Part shown: piece after piece, positions 8,640 to 17,065 of the stretch
Layout of the letters: each line of letters starts with the position of its first letter
Numbering within the stretch: position 1 is the first letter of the stretch
NCBI GenBank assembly: GCA_945861765.1
Contig: CAMAWP010000014.1
Span: 1-50,806, forward strand
DNA length: 50,806 nucleotides
Source: Akkermansia muciniphila
GTDB taxonomy: Bacteria > Verrucomicrobiota > Verrucomicrobiia > Limisphaerales > SIBE01
Direction of reading: 5' to 3'
Translations under genes and position numbers: made by a program
Notes under the pieces: generated by a model
Told to the model about the DNA's origin: nothing
Databases searched by the model: none
What the model saw: only the letters and a program-made list of their open reading frames with translations

Positions 8640-9245
8640 TTAAACGCGGCGTTTCTTGCGAGGGCGACAACCGTTGTGAGGAACAGGAGTTACGTCCTTA
8701 ATGGTTGTGATTTCCAAACCGATTGCTTGCAAAGCGCGAATGGCAGACTCGCGGCCTGAGCCGGGTCCCTTAACTCTGATTTCGACCTCGCGCATTCCGT
8801 GAGACATGGCCTGCCGTGCCGCGTCTTGAGCCACTTGTTGCGCAGCGAACGCCGTACTTTTCCGGGATCCTTTGAAACCAACTTTGCCAGCGCTGGACCA
8901 TCCAAGGAGATTTCCGTGCATGTCTGTAATCGTCACTTGGGTGTTGTTGAACGTAGCGAGAATATTCGCAATACCAACCGAAATATTCTTCGAACCTTTA
9001 GCTTTGACGATTTTCTTGGCGTTCGGATCGTCACCGAGCAACTCTGCCGCGGTAGGAGCGACAGCAGCAACAGGTTCAAGGGGCTTGGGTGCCACAGCTA
9101 CTTCAGGTGCGCTTGCCTTTTTCGCTGCCTTCTCGGCCCGCGCCTCGCCAGCCGGTTTCGGTGCCGCTGTATCGTCAGCAACGACTGCCGGTGCTTTGGC
9201 TTCTTTCTTGGGAGCGGATTTCTTCGGTTTTGTTTCGTCAGCCAT
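8640..9245 (-). CDS. rpsK: 30S ribosomal protein S11 with long Lys/Ala-rich N-terminal extension
   Basis: 201 residues against about 130 in most bacteria. The conserved S11 core starts near residue 78: [56 protein letters not shown] and the invariant end [16 protein letters not shown]11 sits on the 30S platform, near the mRNA exit and helix 45 of 16S rRNA. Residues 1-75 are low complexity ([42 protein letters not shown]) and should be disordered. The extension is in frame and preceded by a normal 12-nt gap after rpsM; no internal Met precedes the core, so it is probably genuinely translated. Confidence 0.95.
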   Translation of the reverse strand: MADETKPKKSAPKKEAKAPAVVADDTAAPKPAGEARAEKAAKKASAPEVAVAPKPLEPVAAVAPTAAELLGDDPNAKKIVKAKGSKNISVGIANILATFNNTQVTITDMHGNLLGWSSAGKVGFKGSRKSTAFAAQQVAQDAARQAMSHGMREVEIRVKGPGSGRESAIRALQAIGLEITTIKDVTPVPHNGCRPRKKRRV

Positions 9246-9257
9246 AATTAAAATGAA

Positions 9258-9653
9258 TTAATGAATGCCAGCTTTCGCGTTCGGATTACGTTGAACACCA
9301 ACCGTCTTTCGAGGGCCTTTGCGTGTTCGGGCGTTGGTTTGAGTGCGCTGGCCTCGGACAGGGAGTCCACGAAGATGCCGAATTCCGCGATAACATTTAA
9401 TGCCTTGCAAGCGTTTTAGATTCATGCCCAATTCGCGTCGAAGGTCACCTTCGATGACATACTTACCTTCCTGGATCGCGTGGACGATCTGGGACAATTG
9501 TTGCTCGTCCAGGCTCTTAGCTCGAATGCTGGGATCAATCTTGGCCTTTTCGAGGATAACTTTCGCGTTGACTGGACCGATACCATAAATGTATCGGAGC
9601 GCAATGTCGATTCGCTTGTCGCCTGGAATATCAACACCTAAAATACGTGCCAT
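9258..9653 (-). CDS. rpsM: 30S ribosomal protein S13
   Basis: 131 residues. Recognised by [37 protein letters not shown] (helix-two-turns-helix) and the basic end [21 protein letters not shown]13 contacts the P-site tRNA and forms the B1 bridge to the large subunit. It follows rpmJ by 12 nt and precedes rpsK by 12 nt, the standard alpha-operon order. Confidence 0.97.
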   Translation of the reverse strand: MARILGVDIPGDKRIDIALRYIYGIGPVNAKVILEKAKIDPSIRAKSLDEQQLSQIVHAIQEGKYVIEGDLRRELGMNLKRLQGIKCYRGIRHLRGLPVRGQRTQTNARTRKGPRKTVGVQRNPNAKAGIH

Positions 9654-9665
9654 AAAATAATCGTT

Positions 9666-9779
9666 TTAACCTTGTCGCTGTTTGTGACGTGCGTTACTGC
9701 AAATTATGCGGATGACGCCTTTGCGTCGGACAACTTTGCAATGCTCGCAAAGCCTTTTTACTGATGCGCGAACTTTCAT
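9666..9779 (-). CDS. rpmJ: 50S ribosomal protein L36
   Basis: A 37-residue gene read directly from the sequence between infA and rps[21 protein letters not shown], then [17 protein letters not shown] and TAA. It has the zinc-binding ligands C11, C14, C27 and H32, so it is the zinc (C-plus) form of L36. The neighbouring S4 and S14 are zinc-free forms. L36 binds 23S rRNA near the peptidyl-transferase side. It starts 7 nt after infA. Confidence 0.96.
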   Translation of the reverse strand: MKVRASVKRLCEHCKVVRRKGVIRIICSNARHKQRQG

Positions 9780-9786
9780 GATTTGA

Positions 9787-10005
9787 TCATTTTTCTTTAA
9801 ACGCAATGCAACCCTTCGACAAATCGTAAGGCGACATTTCAACCGTTACTGTATCTCCGGGTGAAAGGCGAATAAAATTCATTCGCATTTTCCCCGATAT
9901 ATGTGCCAGAATCCGATGACCGTTGGCTAACTCCACCCGAAACACAGTGTTCGGGAGGAGTTCTACTACCCTGCCTTCAACCTCAATTGCCTCTTCTCTG
10001 TACAC
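9787..10005 (-). CDS. infA: Translation initiation factor IF-1 (GTG start inside the end of map)
   Basis: The start is GTG at 10005, giving (V/M)[18 protein letters not shown] and a protein of exactly 72 residues, the usual IF-1 length. The S1-like OB fold is clear: [40 protein letters not shown] and the end [17 protein letters not shown]-1 blocks the ribosomal A site during initiation. The first 13 codons overlap the last 13 codons of map in another frame (40-nt overlap), so translation is probably coupled to map. The upstream in-frame ATG at 10092 would add 29 residues unlike IF-1. No clear Shine-Dalgarno sequence precedes the GTG. Confidence 0.94.
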   Translation of the reverse strand: MYREEAIEVEGRVVELLPNTVFRVELANGHRILAHISGKMRMNFIRLSPGDTVTVEMSPYDLSKGCIAFKEK

Positions 10006-10742
10006 GTTAAAATCTCTGGTTCGGATTCTGTAACTAACACCGTGTGTTCGAAATGAGCAGATGGCTGCCCATCTCTGGTCACCACAGTCCATCCATCGCT
10101 TAAAATCTCAACTGCTGGCGCTCCAGCATTTACCATCGGCTCAATCGCCAGGGTCATTCCTGCGCGTAACTTTGGAGACGATTTGCCATCAACATAGTTC
10201 GGGATCTGAGGGTCTTCATGCATGGACCGCCCGACACCGTGGCCCACAAACTCACGAACGACGCTAAACCCATGATGTTCGACGTAAGTCTGAATCGCAC
10301 GCGAGATATCAACCACCCGGTTGCCTGGAACAGCCTGCGCGATGCCTTCATACAGCGATCTTTCGGTTACATCCATGAGCTTTTGAGCTAACACATCGCA
10401 ACCGCCAACAGCCACTGTGCGGGCTGTGTCGCCAATATAACTTTCATAAACTACGCCAACATCAATACTCACAATATCACCGAACTGCACCCGTCGGTTA
10501 GTCGCAAGACCATGGACCACCTGTTCATTTACCGACAGGCAGACATGACACGGGTATTTGCGATACCCCAAAAACGCACTCTTACCTTCGTAACTCTTAA
10601 TCCGAGAGGCCGCATAGCTATCAATGTCTTTGGTCGTTACGCCCGGCGTAATCCAAGCGCAAACTTCCTGGAGAACAGCACTCGCAACCAATCCCGCCGA
10701 CCGCATGGCTTCGACGTCCCGTTCGTTTTTCAAAATGATCAT
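9966..10742 (-). CDS. map: Methionine aminopeptidase, type I
   Basis: 258 residues. It removes the initiator Met from new proteins. Family motifs are visible: [16 protein letters not shown] (substrate-side His), [20 protein letters not shown] (the two metal-binding Asp residues), [20 protein letters not shown] (metal His), [12 protein letters not shown] (metal Glu) and [12 protein letters not shown] (second metal Glu). No N-terminal zinc-finger or SH3-binding extension is present, so it is the short type Ia form. Its ATG overlaps the TGA of the adk remnant as ATGA, and its end overlaps infA by 40 nt. The adk-map junction therefore survives although adk itself is destroyed. Confidence 0.97.
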   Translation of the reverse strand: MIILKNERDVEAMRSAGLVASAVLQEVCAWITPGVTTKDIDSYAASRIKSYEGKSAFLGYRKYPCHVCLSVNEQVVHGLATNRRVQFGDIVSIDVGVVYESYIGDTARTVAVGGCDVLAQKLMDVTERSLYEGIAQAVPGNRVVDISRAIQTYVEHHGFSVVREFVGHGVGRSMHEDPQIPNYVDGKSSPKLRAGMTLAIEPMVNAGAPAVEILSDGWTVVTRDGQPSAHFEHTVLVTESEPEILTCTEKRQLRLKAG

Positions 10743-11380
10743 TGCTTCAACACCTCTACCGAGGCCGCGTAAATCCCATCCGACAGCTTCGTCGCATCGA
10801 ACACTGTCAATTTACCTTGCTCTCGGTAGTGCTCCACTATCGGCTCTGTCAGGTCAATATAGTCTTGCAAACGATTTAGCAATACAACTTCTGTATGGTC
10901 ATTACGTTCAACCACCAACTCAACCCCACATTCATCTCATCGGTTCTGCCGCTGCGGAAGCTTATTACGGATGTGATAGCCGCACTGGCAGCTCGAGTAA
11001 CCACGACAACCAGCCATCAGGTCAAAGGCCACTGCTTCTGAGCATTCATAAAAGAGCACAAAATCAATCTTTAAAAGACGCTCGTTCAACCAAGCACCCA
11101 AGCCTCTAGCTGGCCCAAAGTTCGTGAAAACTCGCCGAGTAAAACATCTGACTTCCCAAACTGATTTTCCGACCACTGTTCCATTAACTCAAGAACCGTC
11201 GCATCCGGTACCAAGTCGCCCTCATCGAGAAACGGATTCATTCGCCGTTCGCATCGCAATTTCTCGACGTTACCAACGCCCGCATCCCACATCTACCAAC
11301 CGAAAAGCTGTTTGAAATTGACTCGCCACGGTTGGTTTTCAACACCTAGGTGGACCCAAAATTGCCACTCGGCGCTTCAT
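10739..11380 (-). pseudogene. adk: Adenylate kinase pseudogene, full length but heavily disrupted
   Basis: The slot between secY and map, where adk is expected, holds 642 bp with ATG directly after the secY stop and TGA overlapping the map start. Translated in its original frame it begins MKRRVAILGPPRC then a stop, then KPTVASQF, where adk should read GPPGSGKTT; the P-loop is gone. Another stop follows, then EIAMRTANES. A shift of frame at about 11290-11235 leads to FLDEGDLVPDATVLELMEQW and LLGEFSRTLGQLEA (normally LLDGFPRTL). A second shift at about 11100 restores the first frame: LKIDFVLFYECSEAVAF, CQCGYHIRNKLPQ, a stop, then DECGVELVVERNDHTEVVL and LTEPIVEHYREQGKLTVFDA. The remnant keeps all the landmarks in order but cannot encode a kinase. 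Sequencing error seems unlikely as the sole cause, because many catalytic residues are also substituted. Confidence 0.9.
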
Positions 11381-12754
11381 TTAGAACCGGCCCTTAATCC
11401 GTCCCTTCTTCAAGAAGCCATCGTAATGCCTCATTAGCAAGTGCGATTCCATTTGCCTCATGGTGTCGAGCATCACGCCTACCGTAATTAACATGCTCGT
11501 CCCACCGAAAAACTGAGACACTTTAAAATCAATGCCGAAAATCTGAGCCATTATACTTGGTATAATCGCGATTACTGTCAAAAAGACTGCACCTGCTAAG
11601 GTGATTCGACTCATGCTCCTGTGCAAGAAATCGCTCGTAGCCTGCCCGGGCCTTACCCCAGGAATATAACCTCCATATTTCTTCAGATCGTCGGAGATCT
11701 GCAGTTCATTGAATTGAGTGGCGACCCAGAAATATGAAAAGAAAAGAATCATCAAGCTATAAAGAACGTAATAGAGCAAATGACCCGAAGCCAGTTGAAC
11801 GCCGATTTCTCTGAAGAATTTGACATCTGCAAGTTCGCCTAGCTTTAGTAAGATCAACGATGGAAACATCAATATAGCTTGAGCGAAAATGATGGGCATT
11901 ACCCCGGCGTAATTCACACGCAATGGCATGAACGAACTTCCACCCGCATAAACTTTCCTACCGACGGCTCGTTGGGCGTATTGAACAGGAATTTTTCTTT
12001 GGGCTTGTGTAATCGCGACGACCCCCGCAACGACGGCAGCGAGCAAGAGCAGTAGTGCAATCCCATGAAAGGCGTTGAAAGTATGATCCGTCGGCACGGG
12101 AGGCCGAAACATGTAATACAACGACCGACCAGCAAGCGGTAAGTCGGCCACAATGCCTATCGTGATAATCAGCGAAATACCATTACCTATGCCGCGTTCA
12201 GTAATTTGCTCGCCCAGCCACATCAACAATAAGGTTCCTGTCGCTAAGATTAGAATGGTTTGGATTCGATACCACCATCCCGGGTCCATCACCAGTGTTC
12301 CCGGAAATTTGAAAGCCTGCATCGGGTTTTCCCAACTGAGTGTCATCAATGTTCCATGCCCCAAGCACAGCAGCAACGTAAGGTAGCGCCCGTACTGAAT
12401 AATTTTTGGACGCCCACCTTCTTCCCTGGCTAGCTTGCTCAAAGTAGGAACGACCGCTGTCAGGAGCTGAATGATAATCGTCGCCGTGATGTAAGGCATG
12501 ATGCCCAAAGCGCCGATGGCACAATTCTGGAGGGCGCCGCCTGTAAAAAGGCTGTACATCCCGAGTAACGAGTTATCCATCTGATTCGCGTTCGACTCAA
12601 AGAAAGCGCGCAAGGCGCTTGCATCGAGTCCAGGAACTGGAACCCAAGCGAGCACTCGACAGATACCCAACACCATCAAGGTGAAAAAAATCCGCGACTT
12701 CAACTCGGGGATCTTGAAGCAATTGGAAAACGTACTGGCAATGTTTGCAAACAT
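11381..12754 (-). CDS. secY: Protein translocase subunit SecY
   Basis: 457 residues, ten-helix integral membrane protein forming the Sec channel. Recognised by FTGGALQNCAIGALGIMPYI (TM2/plug region), GIGNGISLIITIGI, AVGRKVYAGGSSFMPLRVNY, PVQYAQR upstream of that, and the cytoplasmic loop RPGQATSDFLHRSMSRITLA. The C-terminus ends HYDGFLKKGRIKGRF. It is 18 nt after rplO in the spc operon. SecE (36146-36406) and SecG (47781-48323) are encoded in the same window, so the whole SecYEG core is present here. Confidence 0.97.
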   Translation of the reverse strand: MFANIASTFSNCFKIPELKSRIFFTLMVLGICRVLAWVPVPGLDASALRAFFESNANQMDNSLLGMYSLFTGGALQNCAIGALGIMPYITATIIIQLLTAVVPTLSKLAREEGGRPKIIQYGRYLTLLLCLGHGTLMTLSWENPMQAFKFPGTLVMDPGWWYRIQTILILATGTLLLMWLGEQITERGIGNGISLIITIGIVADLPLAGRSLYYMFRPPVPTDHTFNAFHGIALLLLLAAVVAGVVAITQAQRKIPVQYAQRAVGRKVYAGGSSFMPLRVNYAGVMPIIFAQAILMFPSLILLKLGELADVKFFREIGVQLASGHLLYYVLYSLMILFFSYFWVATQFNELQISDDLKKYGGYIPGVRPGQATSDFLHRSMSRITLAGAVFLTVIAIIPSIMAQIFGIDFKVSQFFGGTSMLITVGVMLDTMRQMESHLLMRHYDGFLKKGRIKGRF

Positions 12755-12772
12755 GCGTCTGAAAAGAAAAGA

Positions 12773-13246
12773 TTAGCTCTGAACTGCCTGAGGCTTCGTA
12801 GATCCGACCACTTCACACACTCCTCCCAAACCTTCGATCTTGGCGCGTGCGGATGCGCTAAAGGCATGGACACTCACCGTAAGTTTCTTGGTCAGTTCGC
12901 CTTGACCAAGAATTTTGATTCCATCGCCCGGACCGTTCGCCAAGCCTATAGAACGCAGCGCCGCTTCGTCAACCCGAGCTCCGTTCTCAAATTGATCGAG
13001 CCCTGCCAAGTTAACAGGCACGTAGCGGGTTGTATGACGGGCATTATTAAAGCCGCGTTTTGGCATGCGCCGAATTAAAGGCATCTGGCCGCCTTCAAAG
13101 CCAATCCGAATCGAACTGCCCGAACGAGCAGATTGGCCTTTGCCACCACGTCCGCTGGTCTTGCCGTGGCCGCTGGATTCACCTTGGCCAAGCCGCTTCT
13201 TGCGATGTTTGGCACCAGGCTGAGGTTTTAGGTTATGTAAACGCAT
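12773..13246 (-). CDS. rplO: 50S ribosomal protein L15
   Basis: 157 residues. Begins MRLHNLKPQPGAKHRKKRLG and contains SSGHGKTSGRGGKGQSARSG and FEGGQMPLIRRMPKRGFNN, the conserved Gly/Arg-rich rRNA-threading region. L15 stabilises domain II of 23S rRNA. It starts only 3 nt after rpsE; the usual rpmD (L30) gene between S5 and L15 is missing. Confidence 0.97.
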   Translation of the reverse strand: MRLHNLKPQPGAKHRKKRLGQGESSGHGKTSGRGGKGQSARSGSSIRIGFEGGQMPLIRRMPKRGFNNARHTTRYVPVNLAGLDQFENGARVDEAALRSIGLANGPGDGIKILGQGELTKKLTVSVHAFSASARAKIEGLGGVCEVVGSTKPQAVQS

Positions 13247-13249
13247 AAA

Positions 13250-13915
13250 TTACGATGTAATGTTCGGAGCAGGAGCCGCGACCAGAACTGGGGCCGCTAC
13301 GGTGCCTGGTGGTGCTTTGACCCTTACTGCTAACCCACGGCTTCGGTAAATCTCTTCCCTCAAGCGCAATGTTTGCAATGCTTTTAGGGTCGCTTTGGCA
13401 ACGTTGGCTGCATTCTTGGAACCGAGCGATTTGCTCAAAATATCTTTCACTCCCACTGATTCCACGACGGCTCGAACCGTCTTCCCTGCTATGATGCCTG
13501 TGCCCGGAGAAGCAGGCCGGAGCAAAACCCTCGCCCCACCATAAGCAGAGAGCACATCATGAGGAATAGTCGCCGCTCGCAACGAAATCTTAACCATGTG
13601 TTGCTTCGCATCTTCTCCACCCTTGCGAATAGCATCTGCGACTTCTCCTGCTTTTCCGAGTCCAATTCCAACTCGCCCTTGTTTGTCACCCACCACTATG
13701 AGAGCGCTGAAACTAAAACGCCTACCGCCTTTTACCACTTTCGAAGAGCGGTTAATAAAGACAACTTTCTCAACCAACTCGTTCGCGTTTTTGCCGTTTG
13801 CGCCAGATGGATCACTCCCATCACCGCCAGGTCTCGTTCGTCGTCCGGAACGTCCGGGTCCTCGTCCGCCACCACCGCGCCCTGGGTCAAAAGTACTTCT
13901 AGGTTGTTCAGCCAC
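13250..13915 (-). CDS. rpsE: 30S ribosomal protein S5 with Gly/Arg-rich N-terminus
   Basis: 221 residues against about 166 in E. coli. The S5 core begins near residue 45: LVEKVVFINRSSKVVKGGRR, VGDKQGRVGIGLGKAGEVAD, LLRPASPGTGIIAGKTVRAV and SKSLGSKNAANVAKATLKAL. S5 helps decoding accuracy and mRNA unwinding at the entry site. The first 40 residues are Gly/Arg/Pro-rich (RGGGGRGPGRSGRRTRPGGD) and there is a short Ala/Pro-rich tail; both should be disordered. Next gene rplO follows after 3 nt. Confidence 0.97.
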   Translation of the reverse strand: MAEQPRSTFDPGRGGGGRGPGRSGRRTRPGGDGSDPSGANGKNANELVEKVVFINRSSKVVKGGRRFSFSALIVVGDKQGRVGIGLGKAGEVADAIRKGGEDAKQHMVKISLRAATIPHDVLSAYGGARVLLRPASPGTGIIAGKTVRAVVESVGVKDILSKSLGSKNAANVAKATLKALQTLRLREEIYRSRGLAVRVKAPPGTVAAPVLVAAPAPNITS

Positions 13916-13937
13916 GATAATATTCTCCTGATTTCAA

Positions 13938-14303
13938 TTAAAATTGCAGACCGTTTTCACGGGCCGCATCCGCCAAAGCTTTGACTTTTCCATGAAAACG
14001 CGCACCACTGCGGTCAAACACAACGCGCTGGATACCTTTGGTTTTGGCAGCCTCTGCCGCAAGTTGCCCGATTCGTTTGGCGCTAACAACGTTGGCGGCA
14101 AGTTTATCACGATCGGATATTGATTTACTCAGCGTTGACGTGGCAACCAGCGTCACGCCAGCAGCATCGTCAATAAATTGCACGTAGATATTCTTGCCCG
14201 TAAAGCGGACACTCATGCGAGGTCTTTGTACGGTCCCAACCACTTTTTTGCGGATACGCCACCGCCGAAGTTGAGCTAAGCGAAGTTTCTTTTCAGTTCT
14301 CAT
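13938..14303 (-). CDS. rplR: 50S ribosomal protein L18
   Basis: 121 residues. MRTEKKLRLAQLRRWRIRKK, then RPRMSVRFTGKNIYVQFIDD, KRIGQLAAEAAKTKGI and VVFDRSGARFHGKVKALADA identify L18, which binds 5S rRNA with L5. It lies 38 nt after rplF and 22 nt before rpsE. Confidence 0.97.
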   Translation of the reverse strand: MRTEKKLRLAQLRRWRIRKKVVGTVQRPRMSVRFTGKNIYVQFIDDAAGVTLVATSTLSKSISDRDKLAANVVSAKRIGQLAAEAAKTKGIQRVVFDRSGARFHGKVKALADAARENGLQF

Positions 14304-14341
14304 TGGATTAAGGTCACGGGTTTGGCCGTAACCCTCGTTAA

Positions 14342-14878
14342 TTACTGTACTGTTTTGCCTTCCTTGCGGATGACTTTTTCGTCGGAGTAACGCACACCCT
14401 TACCCTTGTAAGGCTCGGGGGGGTAGTAGCTCCGAATCTCAGAAGCAACGCGTCCAACTGTTTCTTTGTTGGGGCCTTCAATTGTTACTTTGGTATTCTC
14501 TTCCACCGTCACCTTAATTTGGTCAGGAATCGGGTAGTTGATCGGATGCGAATATCCGAGGCTCAAATTGACCGTCTTGCCCTGAACGGCTGCTTTGAAG
14601 CCGACGCCTTGAATCTCAAGCTTCCTGGTAAAGCCATCGGTAACTCCCTTCACCATATTGTTGACTATGGCTCGACTTAACCCATGGAGTGCTTTGGCTT
14701 CGGCATCCTCACCGCTTCTGTTGATGGTCAGGATGGCGTCAGCGAGGACAGCCGAAATGCGCTTCGGTAATTCAAAATCCAGTTTGCCTTTAGGGCCTTC
14801 GGCGAAGACTTTGCGACCTTTGATCTCCACCTTCGCCTTGGGAGGAATCTGGATCGGTATTTTTCCAATTCTAGACAT
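14342..14878 (-). CDS. rplF: 50S ribosomal protein L6
   Basis: 178 residues from ATG at 14878 (MSRIGKIPIQIPPKAKVEIK), which matches the invariant L6 start; an upstream in-frame start at 14902 would add eight unlike residues. The two L6 repeats and the end motif YPPEPYKGKGVRYSDEKVIR are present. L6 lies near the sarcin-ricin loop and the factor-binding site. The gene is 8 nt after rpsH. Confidence 0.97.
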   Translation of the reverse strand: MSRIGKIPIQIPPKAKVEIKGRKVFAEGPKGKLDFELPKRISAVLADAILTINRSGEDAEAKALHGLSRAIVNNMVKGVTDGFTRKLEIQGVGFKAAVQGKTVNLSLGYSHPINYPIPDQIKVTVEENTKVTIEGPNKETVGRVASEIRSYYPPEPYKGKGVRYSDEKVIRKEGKTVQ

Positions 14879-14886
14879 AAAACTAT

Positions 14887-15273
14887 TTACCAGATAAAAC
14901 AAACAAGCTCGCCACCCAGATTTTGTTTCTGAGCATCGACTCCGGTCATAACTCCCTTCGGGGTGGAAACAATCGCTACTCCCATGCCACCGAGGACCCG
15001 CGGTATCTCGGTCGCCCCAGCATATCGACGCAGTCCCGGGCTACTTACCCGGCGTAACCCAGTAATCACACCTTTGCGGCCTTGATATTTGAGTTTCAGC
15101 TTAAGCGTCTTGATCTTGCTACCTTCAACGCTGCATTCGGTAATGTAGCCTTCGCGCTTTAAAATGTGAGCAATGCTCTCCTTCATTTTCGAGTGAGCTA
15201 ACTCAATGTCGGGCAACAATGATTGATTGGCATTGCGCAACCGCGTGAGCATATCAGAAATTTGGTCGGTCAT
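14887..15273 (-). CDS. rpsH: 30S ribosomal protein S8
   Basis: 128 residues from ATG at 15273 (MTDQISDMLTRLRNANQS); the upstream start at 15300 lies inside rpsN. The C-terminal motif STPKGVMTGVDAQKQNLGGE with VCFIW is typical S8. S8 binds helix 21 of 16S rRNA, and in E. coli it represses the spc operon by binding an rRNA-like site at the L5 start; I did not find a convincing mimic. Confidence 0.97.
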   Translation of the reverse strand: MTDQISDMLTRLRNANQSLLPDIELAHSKMKESIAHILKREGYITECSVEGSKIKTLKLKLKYQGRKGVITGLRRVSSPGLRRYAGATEIPRVLGGMGVAIVSTPKGVMTGVDAQKQNLGGELVCFIW

Positions 15274-15277
15274 AAAT

Positions 15278-15547
15278 TTACCAACTAGCCTTTGTAACAC
15301 CAGGAATCAAACCGTTCGATGCGGATTCACGAAAAACTAACCGTGAGCAGGCAAATTTTCTTAAGTAACCGTGCCTTCGTCCGGAAATCGCACATCGGTT
15401 AACCGTCCGGACGGGACTCGCGTTCCGGGGAAGCTTCGACAATCCTGCGTAATCGCCCTTGGCCTTCAGTTCAGCGCGCAGTACGGCATACTTTTGTACT
15501 GTCTTCCGCTTTTTCTTTTCGCGTTCAATCCATGATTTTTTAGCCAT
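15278..15547 (-). CDS. rpsN: 30S ribosomal protein S14 (zinc-free form)
   Basis: 89 residues from ATG at 15547 ([20 protein letters not shown]), 1 nt after rplE and 4 nt before rpsH. The C-terminus [19 protein letters not shown] is invariant for S14. The CxxC pairs of the zinc form are missing, so this is the 89-residue C-minus type also seen in Bacteroidetes. S14 binds the head of the 30S subunit. Confidence 0.97.
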   Translation of the reverse strand: MAKKSWIEREKKKRKTVQKYAVLRAELKAKGDYAGLSKLPRNASPVRTVNRCAISGRRHGYLRKFACSRLVFRESASNGLIPGVTKASW

Positions 15548-15548
15548 A

Positions 15549-16094
15549 TTATCGTCCTTCGGCAAACGGCATACCCATCAACTTTAACAAGTCCAATGCT
15601 TCCTCATCTGTCTTCGCAGTGGTCACGATGGTGATGTCCATTCCTTGCTGCCGCTTTATCTTCTCAAGATCTACTTCTGGAAAAATTGTCTGATCCGCAA
15701 TTCCTAAAGAATAGTTGCCACGACCGTCGAAGGATCGAGTTGATAATCCCCGAAAATCACGAATCCGAGGCAGAGCCGCCGCGACCAATCGATCGAAAAA
15801 CTCATACATGACTTCGCGCCGTAAGGTGACGTGGCAAGCAATAGGCTGGCCTTCGCGTAACTTAAAATTCGCGATGCTTTGGCGAGCTTTCGCAATCACC
15901 GGCTTTCGTCCGGTAATCAAGCTCATATCCTTGGCCGCATCGTCCACAGCTCCCTTTTCCAGCGAAGCGCTAATCCCCATGTTAAGCACAATTTTTTCAA
16001 TGCAAGGAACTTGGTGGATGTTCTGGTATTTCCGCTTTTCCATCAAAGCCGGTCTAACCTTGTCGATGTAATTATGATACAGTCGTGGTTTCAT
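15549..16094 (-). CDS. rplE: 50S ribosomal protein L5
   Basis: 181 residues from ATG at 16094 ([20 protein letters not shown]); the frame extends upstream to 16148 inside rplX but those residues do not resemble L5. Motifs: [51 protein letters not shown] and the end [21 protein letters not shown]5 binds 5S rRNA and contacts the P-site tRNA. Confidence 0.97.
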   Translation of the reverse strand: MKPRLYHNYIDKVRPALMEKRKYQNIHQVPCIEKIVLNMGISASLEKGAVDDAAKDMSLITGRKPVIAKARQSIANFKLREGQPIACHVTLRREVMYEFFDRLVAAALPRIRDFRGLSTRSFDGRGNYSLGIADQTIFPEVDLEKIKRQQGMDITIVTTAKTDEEALDLLKLMGMPFAEGR

Positions 16095-16101
16095 ATCCGC
16101 A

Positions 16102-16377
16102 TTATTCCTTGGCTGAAGCAACACCGCGCTTGGCCGCCCGGGCGTCAAACTTTTCCGCCAGCATCACATTAGAAAGATGAATCGTACCCTCGCGTTGCAC
16201 AATGGCACCTTGAGGATTCTGCTGGTTCTTTCGTGTGTGTTTCTTAATCATTTTCAGGCCTTCAACAATGACTCGTTGCTGCCCAGTCAAGACGCTAATG
16301 ATCTTACCGCGATTGCCGCGTTCCGTTCCGGCAATTACGACTACTTCATCGCCCTTTTTTACGTGACGTTTTGGCAT
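16102..16377 (-). CDS. rplX: 50S ribosomal protein L24
   Basis: 91 residues. The KOW motif is near the start: KKGDEVVVIAGTERGNRGKI, then VEGLKMIKKHTRKNQQNPQG and IHLSNVML. L24 is an early assembly initiator at the 5' end of 23S rRNA. It lies 4 nt after rplN. Confidence 0.97.
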   Translation of the reverse strand: MPKRHVKKGDEVVVIAGTERGNRGKIISVLTGQQRVIVEGLKMIKKHTRKNQQNPQGAIVQREGTIHLSNVMLAEKFDARAAKRGVASAKE

Positions 16378-16381
16378 AGTG

Positions 16382-16747
16382 CTAGATAACCTCCGGCGCT
16401 AATGAAATAATTTTCATGAACTTCTTCTCGCGCAATTCGCGAGCCACAGGTCCAAAAATTCGAGTCCCTCGAGGATTGTTTTCCTTGTCGATGATGACAA
16501 TCGCGTTTGAATCGAAGCGAAGGTATGAGCCATCGTTTCGGCGAATCGGCTGCCTGGTGCGCACAACAACGGCATCGACTACTTCGCCCTTTTTGACTGT
16601 GCCATCAGGAGTTGCTTCCTTAATGTGCGCTTTGATCACATCACCTACTCGGGCATAGCGTTGGTTGCGACCGAGAACACCAATAGTCGCAGCTCGCTTT
16701 GCGCCGCTATTATCAGCCACGGCTAGAATGGAACGAATTTGTAACAT
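16382..16747 (-). CDS. rplN: 50S ribosomal protein L14
   Basis: 121 residues, a very conserved protein of the L14-L19 bridge region. [60 protein letters not shown] and the end [16 protein letters not shown] identify it. Located 15 nt after rpsQ. Confidence 0.98.
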   Translation of the reverse strand: MLQIRSILAVADNSGAKRAATIGVLGRNQRYARVGDVIKAHIKEATPDGTVKKGEVVDAVVVRTRQPIRRNDGSYLRFDSNAIVIIDKENNPRGTRIFGPVARELREKKFMKIISLAPEVI

Positions 16748-16762
16748 AATTTCCTCAGTAGC

Positions 16763-17056
16763 CTAGGCAGCAACAGGCGTGGGTTGAGTATTTCGCTGCA
16801 AGACTTCCACCAGCCGCCAGTTCTTCATCTTTGACAGCGGACGGGTCTCTTGAATGCGGACGTGGTCCCCCACTTTCGCTTCACCCTTCTCATCATGCGC
16901 GTAAAATTTTCGGTATCGAGTCATGACTTTCTTGAATTTAGGATGTCGAAAGCGCCGTTCCACGCGGACTACAATCGTTTTGGCCATTTTGCTGGAGATG
17001 ACCTCTCCCAAACGCACTTTACGATGACTGCGAGCAACAGGATTCGTATCAGACAT
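16763..17056 (-). CDS. rpsQ: 30S ribosomal protein S17
   Basis: 97 residues from ATG at 17056 ([20 protein letters not shown]). The S17 OB-fold signature [20 protein letters not shown], then [20 protein letters not shown] and [17 protein letters not shown], is clear. S17 binds helix 11 of 16S rRNA. It lies 9 nt after rpmC. There is a short extra N-terminus and tail of about five residues each. Confidence 0.97.
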   Translation of the reverse strand: MSDTNPVARSHRKVRLGEVISSKMAKTIVVRVERRFRHPKFKKVMTRYRKFYAHDEKGEAKVGDHVRIQETRPLSKMKNWRLVEVLQRNTQPTPVAA

Positions 17057-17065
17057 AAAAAACAA

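Noticed and set aside
10937-11292. Two overlapping minus-strand frames (68 and 79 codons) as separate small genes
   Set aside because: Both translate to consecutive pieces of adenylate kinase in different frames, so they are parts of one pseudogene.
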